NCBI RefSeq assembly: GCF_003991355.1
Contig: NZ_RCSU01000001.1
Coordinates: forward strand, 1 to 64,000
Length of the DNA stretch: 64,000 bases
Source: Pseudoflavitalea rhizosphaerae
GTDB lineage: Bacteria; Bacteroidota; Bacteroidia; Chitinophagales; Chitinophagaceae
Direction: 5' to 3'
Part shown: in pieces, positions 56,591 to 64,000 of the stretch
Position numbering within the stretch: the first letter of the stretch is position 1
Layout of the letters: every line of letters begins with the position of its first letter
Translations under genes and position numbers: made by a program
Notes under the pieces: generated by a model
What the model was told of the DNA's origin: nothing
Seen by the model: the letters and a program-made list of their open reading frames with translations, nothing else
Databases searched by the model: none

Positions 56591-56990
56591 CAACTACAAA
56601 CCTGTAAGCCGGATCCTGTATGCGCGGAGCGCATGGTTATCATTTATCTGGACTGATCATTACTGACCAGCTCTAGCTGCCTACCCACCCAATCTTCACT
56701 TGCGTGAACGAAGCGAGCCACTTCATGGATTGGTATACATGGCATTTCAGCATGCAAGGTTTACCCCCGCTGCAGGTTACCCTGCAACGCCGTGGGCTCT
56801 TACCCCACGTTTTCACCTTGACCTTGCACAGGAAACCTGTGTAAGGCAGTTATTTTCTGTGGCACTGTCTGTTCCGCAGGAGCTGCATGTACAGCTAACT
56901 GCAGACCCGGCGCTTAACCGGTGCATTGCTCTGTGCTGTCCGGACTTTCCTCTCTGCCTTGCGGCATAGCGATAACCCGGTTTGTAGTTG
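56591..56990 (-). ncRNA. rnpB: RNase P RNA (class A)
   Basis: On the minus strand P1 is the 12-bp pair GGTTTGTAGTTG (56979-56990) with CAACTACAAACC (56591-56602). The conserved core is present: GGCAGAGAGGAAAGTCCGGA near the 5' end and GATAAATGATAACC near the 3' end before GGATCCGGCTTACAGG. About 400 nt. Processes tRNA 5' ends. The apparent small frames at 56700-56998 lie within it and are not genes. Confidence 0.95.
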
Positions 56991-57154
56991 AAATGCAAAG
57001 ATATGAAACAGATTCACCAATCAGAAGTGTTTCCTAACACACTTCTCATTCCCGAGCAACAAGAGAGTAATGATTCACTTAAGTAAATTATATTGATAGT
57101 TAAATACATTTTGGATTGTATCAAACTCTGAAATATTCCAGTACTAATTGAAAT

Positions 57155-57553
57155 TTATGCCCCCTTCATGGCTAGGGTAAAAACACTTTTCATTTTTAAG
57201 AGATCCTCTTGTTGAGCTTCTAGGCTCTTTAGCATTGATGCTAAATTGCTTTTTGTAAGATTTGAAGCAGAAAGCTCCTCAAACAAACTATTAGATAAAT
57301 TAGAGTTCTGTGAATCGATTAAGGCAGATATATAGGTCCTGTAACTTATACCAGGATATAGATCGAGGTCTAAAGCATTTCTTTCAGTAGCATAAGTTGT
57401 CATCAATTCGCTTAGCTCTCTTGATAGTTTTTGCGTGGCAAGAAAGTAAGCTAAAAAATTCTCTTTTTCTTCTTTTGGGGGCGAATAAAATGTTTTCCTA
57501 AGAGTAATCCAGGCAATTATTAAACCTAGAATACCAATTGCAATTTCGATCAC
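57155..57553 (-). CDS. Membrane-anchored helical protein of the AT-rich island, unknown
   Basis: 132 residues, GTG start (a stop codon lies directly before it). One N-terminal membrane helix (IEIAIGILGLIIAWITL), then a long helical, charged region with likely coiled coil (KENFLAYFLATQKLSRELSELMTTYA; NLASMLKSLEAQQEDLLKMKSVF). Not recognised. It diverges from the two-gene unit at 57722. AT content and codon use (many AAA, ATT, TTA) differ from all flanking genes. Confidence 0.6.
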   Translation of the reverse strand: MIEIAIGILGLIIAWITLRKTFYSPPKEEKENFLAYFLATQKLSRELSELMTTYATERNALDLDLYPGISYRTYISALIDSQNSNLSNSLFEELSASNLTKSNLASMLKSLEAQQEDLLKMKSVFTLAMKGA

Positions 57554-57721
57554 TTAATTAACATTTTTAGTAGTTACCATATAAATACCAATTACTTATA
57601 TCTTAAAATATAATTTTCCCGCATTATCACAAAACATAATAATAAACAATCTGTGTAAAACTTCTTCCCATCATATACGCAACTTAAGACTAATTTTATT
57701 AGTAGTAAAAAACTAAAAAAT

Positions 57722-58078
57722 ATGGGACAAAACAAGAATTCAGGAAGAAAATTAAGGGATCAACCAATAATCAAAATTCCACAAACAAAAATAATAAGCG
57801 AACTAGGAAGTTTGCCCGAAATAACTGCGGAGAAATGTCCTCCTTCATTTGAGGAGCCACTGGAGGAAAGCCCATTTGTCATTGAAAAGGTAAAAGTATT
57901 CTTAGAACTTGCAGAAACAAGGATAGTGATGGTCGCATTAGGAAATCAAATTGGCTTTCTAAGTAAAAGAAACTCCGATCGCGTTTCTCAATGTCTGAAT
58001 TTGAGAATTAAATATATCGGAGAAATTTTTAAAGCTAAAAGTAGGTACTATGCCAGATTTTATAGACAAACTGACTAA
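57722..58078 (+). CDS. Small protein of the AT-rich island, unknown (first of an overlapping pair)
   Basis: 118 residues. Basic N-terminus (GQNKNSGRKLRDQPIIKIPQTK), a Pro/Glu-rich linker (KCPPSFEEPLEESPF), then a helical domain (VKVFLELAETRIVMVALGNQIGFL) and a basic end rich in Arg, Lys and Tyr (LRIKYIGEIFKAKSRYYARFYRQ), which could bind nucleic acid. Not recognised. Its last 29 nt overlap the next gene in another frame, so the two are translationally linked. Confidence 0.65.
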   Translation: MGQNKNSGRKLRDQPIIKIPQTKIISELGSLPEITAEKCPPSFEEPLEESPFVIEKVKVFLELAETRIVMVALGNQIGFLSKRNSDRVSQCLNLRIKYIGEIFKAKSRYYARFYRQTD

Positions 58079-59144
58079 CAATTCATTATTTGCGGATCAA
58101 TGTAGAGTTGCTCATGGAGATTATTCTCCATTCATTTTGGCCACAGAAGCGCATTCAATAACTCACCCCTGTGAAAACCCACATCGATTAAATATTGTAA
58201 CATGTAAGGACCAAGCTTTACAATTATTTTTGGAAGAGATAAGTTCCTTGGATTTCAGCAATAAACTATCACAGGATATTGGAATGCTTCCAGCCTACAT
58301 TCCAGTATTAGATCGAACAACAGCCTCAATACCAAATCATCTATCAGAAATCGCATGTTTTGGATTTTCATTACGAGATGTACTTCAATCGGGTTTTTTT
58401 GAAAAGGCAGGAAGGATACATGAATCCAATTCAATAGCTCTTCGACCAAAGCAACAAATTATTAAGTCAACTAAAGCGAAATATATACTTTTCTTATCAG
58501 GAGAAGATACTGTCATAGAAGGTGTTTGGCATAAAAGAGATAAGATTTCTTTTTTTGAAACTTTAAGAGATTATGGATTTTATGCTATCACAGGATTTAA
58601 TTTTTCACTTTTTGGAGGAGAATGCCCATTAGGGCATGCTATTAACTTAAAGAAAAGCCTATTAGCAACCGAAAAAATATCGCAGGTTGGAATACAAGCT
58701 ATACCACATATTTATGCTTTGAATAACAATCACATTAATAGATGGAATAGTTGGTTAAAAGAAAATCCTAGTGTAAAATATTTTACTACAAATTGTCAAA
58801 TGCAAAAATCAAGAGATGAAATAAAGTGGCTGCAATATTATATTTCTAAAATTCTGGGAGCTAATGAGAACCTACGAGTAATATTACAAGGTATAAAAAC
58901 TGAAGGCTTATTTGGTCTTAGGGAATTCAAAAATCGAATACACATTGCAGACAAGAAACCAGTTAAATATTCGATTGGGTATAAGCAATTTAAATATATT
59001 CAAGATAGCAACTCACTCAAGATTACTAAGTTATCAAGCCCAAAAGTAAACAAACAGAATTTAGCACATTACAACATACTTGAGTACAGCATACTCATCT
59101 CAAATAAATTAGGATACATTTCCCCAACTTTTATCAATACTTGA
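58050..59144 (+). CDS. Protein of the AT-rich island, possible TIM-barrel fold, unknown
   Basis: 364 residues, no signal or membrane segment. The middle third has alternating strand-helix blocks: KYILFLSGEDTVIEGVWHKRDKISFFETLRDYGF, YAITGFNFSLFGGECPLGHA, VGIQAIPHIYALNNNHINRW, VKYFTTNCQMQKS, WLQYYISKILGANENLRVILQGI. The order of NFS, IPHIY and the later strands recalls DUF4417-type barrels, but I cannot confirm that. Conserved-looking Cys and His residues are scattered. Its stop overlaps the end of the convergent Smr gene by 11 nt. Confidence 0.65.
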   Translation: MPDFIDKLTNNSLFADQCRVAHGDYSPFILATEAHSITHPCENPHRLNIVTCKDQALQLFLEEISSLDFSNKLSQDIGMLPAYIPVLDRTTASIPNHLSEIACFGFSLRDVLQSGFFEKAGRIHESNSIALRPKQQIIKSTKAKYILFLSGEDTVIEGVWHKRDKISFFETLRDYGFYAITGFNFSLFGGECPLGHAINLKKSLLATEKISQVGIQAIPHIYALNNNHINRWNSWLKENPSVKYFTTNCQMQKSRDEIKWLQYYISKILGANENLRVILQGIKTEGLFGLREFKNRIHIADKKPVKYSIGYKQFKYIQDSNSLKITKLSSPKVNKQNLAHYNILEYSILISNKLGYISPTFINT

Positions 59145-60153
59145 AATACACTTCCGTGGCTCCGTAACCATAAGCAGGATGATAACGGTTGATGAAACTG
59201 CTCACTTCCCTCTTCACCCGCAGGATATCATGGATCTCATCTTTCAACTTCCCTGTTCCCACTCCATGGATCACTATGAGACTGGGCCTGCGATGCGCAA
59301 TAGATAACTCCATGTATTTCTCAAAGGTCTGCAACTGCAAGGTGAGTTTTTCAAAATTGTCCATCTTCTCAGGTTCCGGCGTCAGTTCCTCGATATGCAG
59401 ATCGATCTCATGCTTTGCAGGTTCCAGGTGCTGACGAGCTTCTTTGGCATCATATACCTTGTACCCTTTGGTCAGCAACGGGCTTACATCGAGAGAATTA
59501 TATTCTTTATGCGGATAATCCTCGAACAGCTTATAGGAGAATGTTGCTTCTCCATCTTTCCTGAGTTGTTCGATCCGCTGGAAAACCTGTTTGGCTTTGA
59601 GTTTCAGCGATGCCTCATAATAATCCGCCTTGTTCTTATCCGGGTTCATCAGTGAGAACTCGAACGCAAATGTTGGATTATCGTTGAGGTTCTCGAACGG
59701 AATATCGTGCAGGTAGAAGTCTTCGAACGGATGAACCTGGTTCACCAACTCAAAATTGGTATCGCCGGCATAATTGAGTTTATAGATGAACTTGAAACCA
59801 GTATGTGTTCTGTTGATGAGCCGCACTTTCAGATCGTCTACCACATCATCGCCAAATTCGTCGGCATGGAAAACAGGAATAAAGGTGAGCCAGACGCCAT
59901 CGGCCACTTTGGTGGTCACTTTCTTTTTTTCCTGCGCCACATTATCGATGTACACTTTCTGCGGTTTCTTTTCAGGAAAGAGTTTCTTCTGACTGAATTG
60001 TTTGAAATACGGGAAATCGAGCTGATCGGTATATGCGGGGAATTTAACGCCGCGCACATCCACCATCACCATTTTGGGATTGATAATATCCACCACCTCT
60101 CCTTCCTCATTGGAATGGAGCACTACCACTTTATCGCCTATTTGAAATTTCAT
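59134..60153 (-). CDS. DUF2027 and Smr-domain protein
   Basis: 339 residues from MKFQIGDKVVVLHSNEEGEVVDI; an earlier in-frame start at 60183 overlaps the HD gene. An N-terminal SH3-like strand set, a middle DUF2027 beta domain (VADGVWLTFIPVFHADEFG, TGFKFIYKLNYAGDTNFELVNQVHPF), then a C-terminal Smr domain with EIDLHIEELTPEPEKM and LIVIHGVGTGKLKDEIHDIL. Smr domains have nuclease or DNA/RNA-binding activity, as in MutS2, but no MutS ATPase is attached here. Third gene of the permease-HD-Smr run. Confidence 0.88.
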   Translation of the reverse strand: MKFQIGDKVVVLHSNEEGEVVDIINPKMVMVDVRGVKFPAYTDQLDFPYFKQFSQKKLFPEKKPQKVYIDNVAQEKKKVTTKVADGVWLTFIPVFHADEFGDDVVDDLKVRLINRTHTGFKFIYKLNYAGDTNFELVNQVHPFEDFYLHDIPFENLNDNPTFAFEFSLMNPDKNKADYYEASLKLKAKQVFQRIEQLRKDGEATFSYKLFEDYPHKEYNSLDVSPLLTKGYKVYDAKEARQHLEPAKHEIDLHIEELTPEPEKMDNFEKLTLQLQTFEKYMELSIAHRRPSLIVIHGVGTGKLKDEIHDILRVKREVSSFINRYHPAYGYGATEVYFKY

Positions 60154-60170
60154 CTTGTAGCTTGAATCTG

Positions 60171-60815
60171 TTATTTGTGGCAAAGATACTGAAGTTCCTT
60201 TTCCATATTGTTCCGGGCTGCGGCATCGAACCGGGAATGGAATTCAGGACGCCGGAAGATGACCGGAGCGGCCAGGGTCTGCTCCAGGAACTTCCTCCTG
60301 CCCGGTTTGTAGAGCAGATCGGGATAGATGCGGTATTCTTTCCGTACTGCGATGGTATACGCTTCGTATTGCTCCCAGGGTGCCGCCAGTATAGCCATAT
60401 CGAAATCGAGAAAGAATGCCAGGTCCTCCGCATGTTCCAGTCCCTCCGGGACCCGGTGATATTGGGTGGCTTCGATATAAAGCTTTACCAGTCCTGCTTC
60501 ATAGGAATGCAGGCCCAGGGCAGTGAGGCGTTTGGCTGCAGTTACTGCGCTTCTTGCTTCATTGTCTTTCCTCAATACATCGTACACGATATCGTGGTAA
60601 ACGATAGCGAAGTCCACCAGCAGCGGCGCTTTAAGGCTGTTCCTGTATTCTCCCGATAAATCAAGTAAATCCCGGATATGACCGGCATTGTGGTAATACC
60701 TCTTTTTTCCATTATATGCCTTTTCCACTTCTGCAATGCAGGTAGCGGCCATGGCCGGCGCATTGGCATAACCGTTTGTCAATCGATCCCACACGGGTTG
60801 GAACCAGGAAGACAT
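60171..60815 (-). CDS. HD-domain metal-dependent hydrolase
   Basis: 214 residues. HD-superfamily metal ligands: YYHNAGHIRDLL (His42, His46) and VDFAIVYHDIVYD (His74-Asp75), with a later DMAIL in LAFFLDFDMAIL. The family of predicted phosphohydrolases includes enzymes acting on nucleotides; the substrate is unknown. It starts 3 nt after the permease stop, so the pair is tightly linked. Confidence 0.85.
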   Translation of the reverse strand: MSSWFQPVWDRLTNGYANAPAMAATCIAEVEKAYNGKKRYYHNAGHIRDLLDLSGEYRNSLKAPLLVDFAIVYHDIVYDVLRKDNEARSAVTAAKRLTALGLHSYEAGLVKLYIEATQYHRVPEGLEHAEDLAFFLDFDMAILAAPWEQYEAYTIAVRKEYRIYPDLLYKPGRRKFLEQTLAAPVIFRRPEFHSRFDAAARNNMEKELQYLCHK

Positions 60816-60818
60816 ATC

Positions 60819-62507
60819 TTAATATTTTGCCAGGTTGCTGTTCCTGTAGCCATACAGGAAATAGATGACCAGTCCTACCGACATCCACACGAAGAACCAG
60901 ATCCAGCTGATGGCAGGGATCTCTATCAGCAGGTAAGAACAGAACAGCACGCCCAATACAGGGATGAGGGAATATTTTTTGATGAAAGTAAGTACAGCCA
61001 TTACTGCTGCCACCAGTACAAAGGCCAGGAAGAGGATCTCCTGCAGGCTGTCTGTACCAAGGTTTTCCGCCGCATGCATGATCCTTGAATGAAAAAGATA
61101 GATGAATGCAGCCACCATTACAGGCACAATGAATTGACCATTGATATACGGCAGCTTGAAACCACCCGGTGGGCGGTTATCCAGTTTCGGTAATAACAAC
61201 ACGCCACCCGATACCAATACGAACGCGAATAGTGTACCGATACTGGTTAGGTCGGTCATCCTGCTGCTCTGCATGAACAGGGAGGGAATAGCCACCAGGA
61301 TACCTGTTACGATGGTAGAGAAATATGGTGTATGATATTTCTTATGCACTTTACCGAATGCTTTAGGTAAGAGACCGTCTCGGCTCATGCTCATCCAGAT
61401 ACGGGGTTGCCCCAGCTGGAATACCAGCAATACGGAAGTGGTAGCTACCACGGCGCTGATGCTCACGATCTTGCTGATCCATTCTGCCCCTACTTTCTCA
61501 AACACGAAGGCAAGCGGATCATTCACGCGCAGTTGATCGAAGGGCACCATACCGGTGAGCACCAGTGCGATCAATATGTATAAAACAGTACAGATGACGA
61601 GTGAATAGATCATACCGCGCGGCAGATCGCGCTGCGGGTTCTTCGCTTCTTCTGCGGTAGTGGAGATAGCATCAAAACCGATATAGGCATAGAACACAGC
61701 GGAAACACCTTTCAGTACGCCTTCAAATCCATTCGGCATGAAGGGACTCCAGTTACCGGGCTTCACGTAGAATGCGCCGAGAATGATAACGAAGATCACA
61801 ACGGCAATTTTGAAGATCACCATCATATTGGCGCTGCGCTTGCTCTCCTTGATGCCCACATAGGTCAGGCAGGAGATCAGTGCAACGATGATAAAGGCAG
61901 GAATATTCACGAAGAATTTACCGCCGAACAGGATCGGGGAATTATTGTAAGCGTCCAGCACATACTGCTGACCCCTGTCCAATGTAATGCCGGTGGCTTG
62001 CAGGGCTGATACTTCCTTAAATGCTTTTTCAGCTGTTGCGGGATCAACCGTCAGCCACCCAGGCAGATGAATGCCAATATCCATCAGGAGGTTATTGAAA
62101 TAACTACTCCAGGATATGGCCACTACGATATTACCGATGGCATATTCCAGGATCAGGGCCCAGCCGATGATCCAGGCGATCATTTCCCCGAAGGTGACAT
62201 ACGCATAAGTATAAGCGCTACCGGCAATGGGCACACGCGATGCAAATTCTGCATAACAAAGCGCTGAGAAGCCACAGGTGATGGCAGTGATCACGAAGAG
62301 CAAGGAGATACCAGGACCTCCATCTGCGGCGGCTGTACCGATGGTGGAGAACACACCGGCGCCTACTACGGCTGCTATTCCAAGGAAAGTAAGGTCCTTT
62401 ACTGTAAGGATTTTTTTGAGGCCGTGATGACCATGTTCTTCAGTTGAGCTTTGGGCGTCCTTAAGGATCTTATCGATCGATTTCTTACGGAATAGCGAAC
62501 CCGCCAT
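60819..62507 (-). CDS. APC-superfamily amino-acid permease
   Basis: 562 residues with about 12-13 membrane segments. N-terminal HGLKKILTVKDLTFLGIAAVVGAGVFSTIG, the family start with the unwound helix 1 GAGVFS; EFASRVPIAGSAYTYAYVTFGEMIAWIIGWALILEY; GFDAISTTAEEAKNPQRDLPRGM; and QPRIWMSMSRDGLLPKAFGKVHKKYHTPY. This is the cationic amino-acid transporter (CAT) branch, which has extra C-terminal helices. Inner membrane, likely uptake. First of the three-gene run. Confidence 0.93.
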   Translation of the reverse strand: MAGSLFRKKSIDKILKDAQSSTEEHGHHGLKKILTVKDLTFLGIAAVVGAGVFSTIGTAAADGGPGISLLFVITAITCGFSALCYAEFASRVPIAGSAYTYAYVTFGEMIAWIIGWALILEYAIGNIVVAISWSSYFNNLLMDIGIHLPGWLTVDPATAEKAFKEVSALQATGITLDRGQQYVLDAYNNSPILFGGKFFVNIPAFIIVALISCLTYVGIKESKRSANMMVIFKIAVVIFVIILGAFYVKPGNWSPFMPNGFEGVLKGVSAVFYAYIGFDAISTTAEEAKNPQRDLPRGMIYSLVICTVLYILIALVLTGMVPFDQLRVNDPLAFVFEKVGAEWISKIVSISAVVATTSVLLVFQLGQPRIWMSMSRDGLLPKAFGKVHKKYHTPYFSTIVTGILVAIPSLFMQSSRMTDLTSIGTLFAFVLVSGGVLLLPKLDNRPPGGFKLPYINGQFIVPVMVAAFIYLFHSRIMHAAENLGTDSLQEILFLAFVLVAAVMAVLTFIKKYSLIPVLGVLFCSYLLIEIPAISWIWFFVWMSVGLVIYFLYGYRNSNLAKY

Positions 62508-62570
62508 ATGGTGGTTGTTTTGATTAAGCGGTTAAATTATGGAAAAATTCAGTACCAGTAAAGCTGCAGG

Positions 62571-63536
62571 CTAATATTCCCTTTGCACCAGGAACTGCGC
62601 CAGCTGTTGCAGGGGTTCCTTACGTGCAGACACCACCGCTATTTCATCCAGGTGACGCCAGGCTTCATTCAGGTAATGTTCTTTCAGGTTGAAAGCCCAC
62701 TGGTCTACTTTAAGGTCGTGGTAAATGCCCAGCACCTGCTGCACTTTATCAGCAGCGTTACCTGCCAGCAAGGATTTAAGGACAGTCAGTCTTTCCTTGT
62801 CGGCTGACTCCAGCGCCTTGATCAGGAGGAAGGTCTTTTTATTGGCAACAATGTCGCCCCCCACCTGCTTGCCGAATTTGGCGGGGTCACCGTAGCAGTC
62901 GAGATAATCATCCTGCACCTGGAACGCGATGCCGAGATTCCTGCCGAATTCATAAAGATGATGCAGGTTACGTTCTCCGGCGCCACCGAGCATGCCGCCC
63001 ATTTTCAGACTTGCAGCCACCAGCACGGAGGTTTTCAGTTCGATCATATGAATATATTCATCCATACCAACCTGTTCCCTTTTTTCGAAATCCATATCCA
63101 GCTGCTGTCCTTCGCAAACTTCGCGGGCTGTTTTACTGAACAGGGTGGCGATCTTGCGGAGGTATTCGGGTTTGATCTTGAGAAGATAATCGTATGCCAT
63201 CACCAGCATCACATCTCCTGCGAGGAGCGCGGTGGCAGAACCATATTTTTCATGTACCGTAGGTTGGTTGCGGCGAAGCGGCGCATTGTCCATGATGTCA
63301 TCGTGGATCAGCGTAAAATTGTGGAAGAGCTCAATAGCGGTTGCTACCTGGAAAGCATCGGGCACGACCTCATCGAACAATTCATTTCCCATCAAACACA
63401 ATACAGGCCTGATACGCTTTCCACCGATCCCGAGAAAATATTCATCGGCATCGTATAAAGTGGCAGGCTGTTCGGGAAAATGCCTGTTGTTGAAATGGGC
63501 GGCAAATTTTTTCGCTAAATCTTCAAAACGCTGCAT
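62571..63536 (-). CDS. Polyprenyl diphosphate synthase
   Basis: 321 residues from MQRFEDLAKKFAAHFNN. An open frame continues 135 codons upstream, but it runs through repeat copy 4 and the RNase R tail and is not coding. First Asp-rich motif D79-D-I-M-D83 and second D209-D-Y-L-D213 (QVQDDYLDCYGD), with GGKRIRP near residue 38 for isopentenyl diphosphate. It makes a trans-prenyl diphosphate (FPP, GGPP or longer); the chain length cannot be fixed by eye. Confidence 0.93.
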   Translation of the reverse strand: MQRFEDLAKKFAAHFNNRHFPEQPATLYDADEYFLGIGGKRIRPVLCLMGNELFDEVVPDAFQVATAIELFHNFTLIHDDIMDNAPLRRNQPTVHEKYGSATALLAGDVMLVMAYDYLLKIKPEYLRKIATLFSKTAREVCEGQQLDMDFEKREQVGMDEYIHMIELKTSVLVAASLKMGGMLGGAGERNLHHLYEFGRNLGIAFQVQDDYLDCYGDPAKFGKQVGGDIVANKKTFLLIKALESADKERLTVLKSLLAGNAADKVQQVLGIYHDLKVDQWAFNLKEHYLNEAWRHLDEIAVVSARKEPLQQLAQFLVQREY

Positions 63537-63556
63537 AAAATTCTTTTTTGGTCTTG

Positions 63557-63664
63557 CCAGTCGCTCGCCTCCGGCGAGTGACTTTTGTTTAGTCGCCTCC
63601 GGCGACGCGGTGTTCGCCGGAGGCGAACAAATATAACTCACTCGCCGGGAGGCGAGCGAGTGGC
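63557..63664 (-). repeat. Palindromic repeat element, copy 4
   Basis: Same orientation as the copy at 18899: outer arm CAGTCGCTCGCCTCC, inner GTCGCCTCCGGCGAC and GTTCGCCGGAGGCGAAC, other outer arm CTCGCCGGGAGGCGAGCG with one extra G and one changed base. It lies between the synthase start and the tandem repeat that precedes the RNase R stop. Confidence 0.88.
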
Positions 63665-63750
63665 GGCCCGCAAATATTTTTCGAGCGGCCTGCGAACGCA
63701 TTTCCTGGCGGCCCGCAAATATTTTTCGAGCGGCCTGCAAATGCATCACG
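63661..63750. repeat. 45-bp tandem direct repeat (two units)
   Basis: Units start TGGCGGCCCGCAAATATTTT at 63661 and again at 63706, identical for about 33 bases, then diverging slightly. Each contains GCGGCCCGC and GCGGCCTGC around an AT core. Non-coding, directly next to repeat copy 4 and 13 bp before the RNase R stop. Confidence 0.85.
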
Positions 63751-63762
63751 GGCAGACTGCTA

Positions 63763-63999
63763 TTATTTCTTCGTCGGCTTCTTCTTCGGTTTGGCGCTGC
63801 CTGCTTTCGCGGGCTTGCTGTCTTTTTTCTTTTTTCCTCCTTTTCCTGAATTCCTGAATTTGCCGAATGGATCATTTTCAGCAGGAGCTTCGGATTTACG
63901 TCTTCTTCCCTCTCCTTCCGGTCTGGGTGTTGGTTCGGCATTGTTGCCTGACCCGAAAACCCATTCGTAATCGAGCTGACGTTTGGTAAGGTTGGCGGC
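63763..63999 (-). CDS. rnr: Probable ribonuclease R, C-terminal fragment
   Basis: 79 residues ending at TAA 63763; the gene continues beyond the window. AANLTKRQLDYEWV fits the last strand of an S1 domain as in RNase R, followed by a low-complexity basic tail (RRRKSEAPAENDPFGKFRN; GGKKKKDSKPAKAG; KPKKKPTKK). Such Lys-rich tails follow the S1 domain in many RNase R proteins and aid RNA binding. With only the tail visible, another S1-containing protein is possible. Confidence 0.55.
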   Translation of the reverse strand, partial: AANLTKRQLDYEWVFGSGNNAEPTPRPEGEGRRRKSEAPAENDPFGKFRNSGKGGKKKKDSKPAKAGSAKPKKKPTKK

Positions 64000-64000
64000 C

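Noticed and set aside
56700-56998. Two open frames of 61 and 89 residues
   Set aside because: Both lie inside RNase P RNA, whose conserved core and 12-bp closing stem are clear.
57001-59144. A prophage or integrative element at the RNase P gene
   Set aside because: No integrase, no duplicated end of rnpB and no attachment repeats were found; only an AT-rich cargo-like region is supported.
18899-63664. The palindromic repeats as a CRISPR array
   Set aside because: The copies are kilobases apart, palindromic and without spacers; no cas genes are present.
63537-63941. A 135-codon N-terminal extension of the polyprenyl synthase
   Set aside because: It translates repeat copy 4, the 45-bp tandem repeat and the RNase R tail in another frame; its content is Arg/Lys/Ser-rich and unlike the family, whose normal start is MQRFEDLAKK.

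Overview
The window looks like chromosomal DNA of a Bacteroidota member, most likely family Chitinophagaceae. The signs are two SusC/SusD outer-membrane uptake pairs, many lipoproteins with Bacteroidota-type lipoboxes, a type IX secretion sorting domain, promoters of the TTG/TAnnTTTG type instead of sigma70 boxes, and almost no Shine-Dalgarno sites. Genus is inference; no rRNA gene is present.

Layout. 0-9 kb: the tail of a MutS-like ATPase, a SusC/SusD/DUF1735 locus whose susC has a one-base frameshift in its leader, and a divergent GH29 alpha-L-fucosidase. 9-24 kb: housekeeping and accessory genes (OmpA-type protein, tRNA-Leu(CAA), purU, M1 peptidase, MFS pump with TetR regulator, SNF2 helicase), with two decayed genes at 12.7-15.6 kb. 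24-28.3 kb: a three-gene surface/secreted cluster around a 1046-residue repeat protein. 28.5-42 kb: one long leftward run, glpD-susC-susD-DUF5689-phosphoesterase-glpK-glpF-GDPD, with a divergent DeoR/GlpR-type regulator. It reads as a dedicated system for taking glycerophosphodiesters or similar glycerol phosphates through the outer membrane, cutting them to glycerol in the periplasm and feeding glycerol to GlpF/GlpK/GlpD. 42-45 kb: a CPA2 cation/proton antiporter, a palindromic repeat and gene scraps. 45.4-53 kb: a cobalamin-riboswitch-controlled corrinoid uptake operon (BtuB-like receptor, beta-propeller lipoprotein, two related surface lipoproteins and a DUF4465 protein bracketed by a 17-bp inverted repeat). 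53-57 kb: DUF4920 gene, yceD-rpmF-plsX, a CPBP membrane protease and RNase P RNA. 57-59.1 kb: a clearly AT-richer island of three unrecognised genes. 59-64 kb: Smr-domain protein, HD hydrolase, amino-acid permease, polyprenyl synthase and the tail of a probable RNase R.

A family of about 105-bp palindromic elements occurs four times (near 18.9, 44.8, 53.1 and 63.6 kb). Every copy lies just downstream of a gene's stop codon, and all four have the same orientation relative to that gene. The best candidates for something undescribed are these oriented elements, the glycerophosphodiester locus, the bracketed DUF4465 gene and the AT-rich island.
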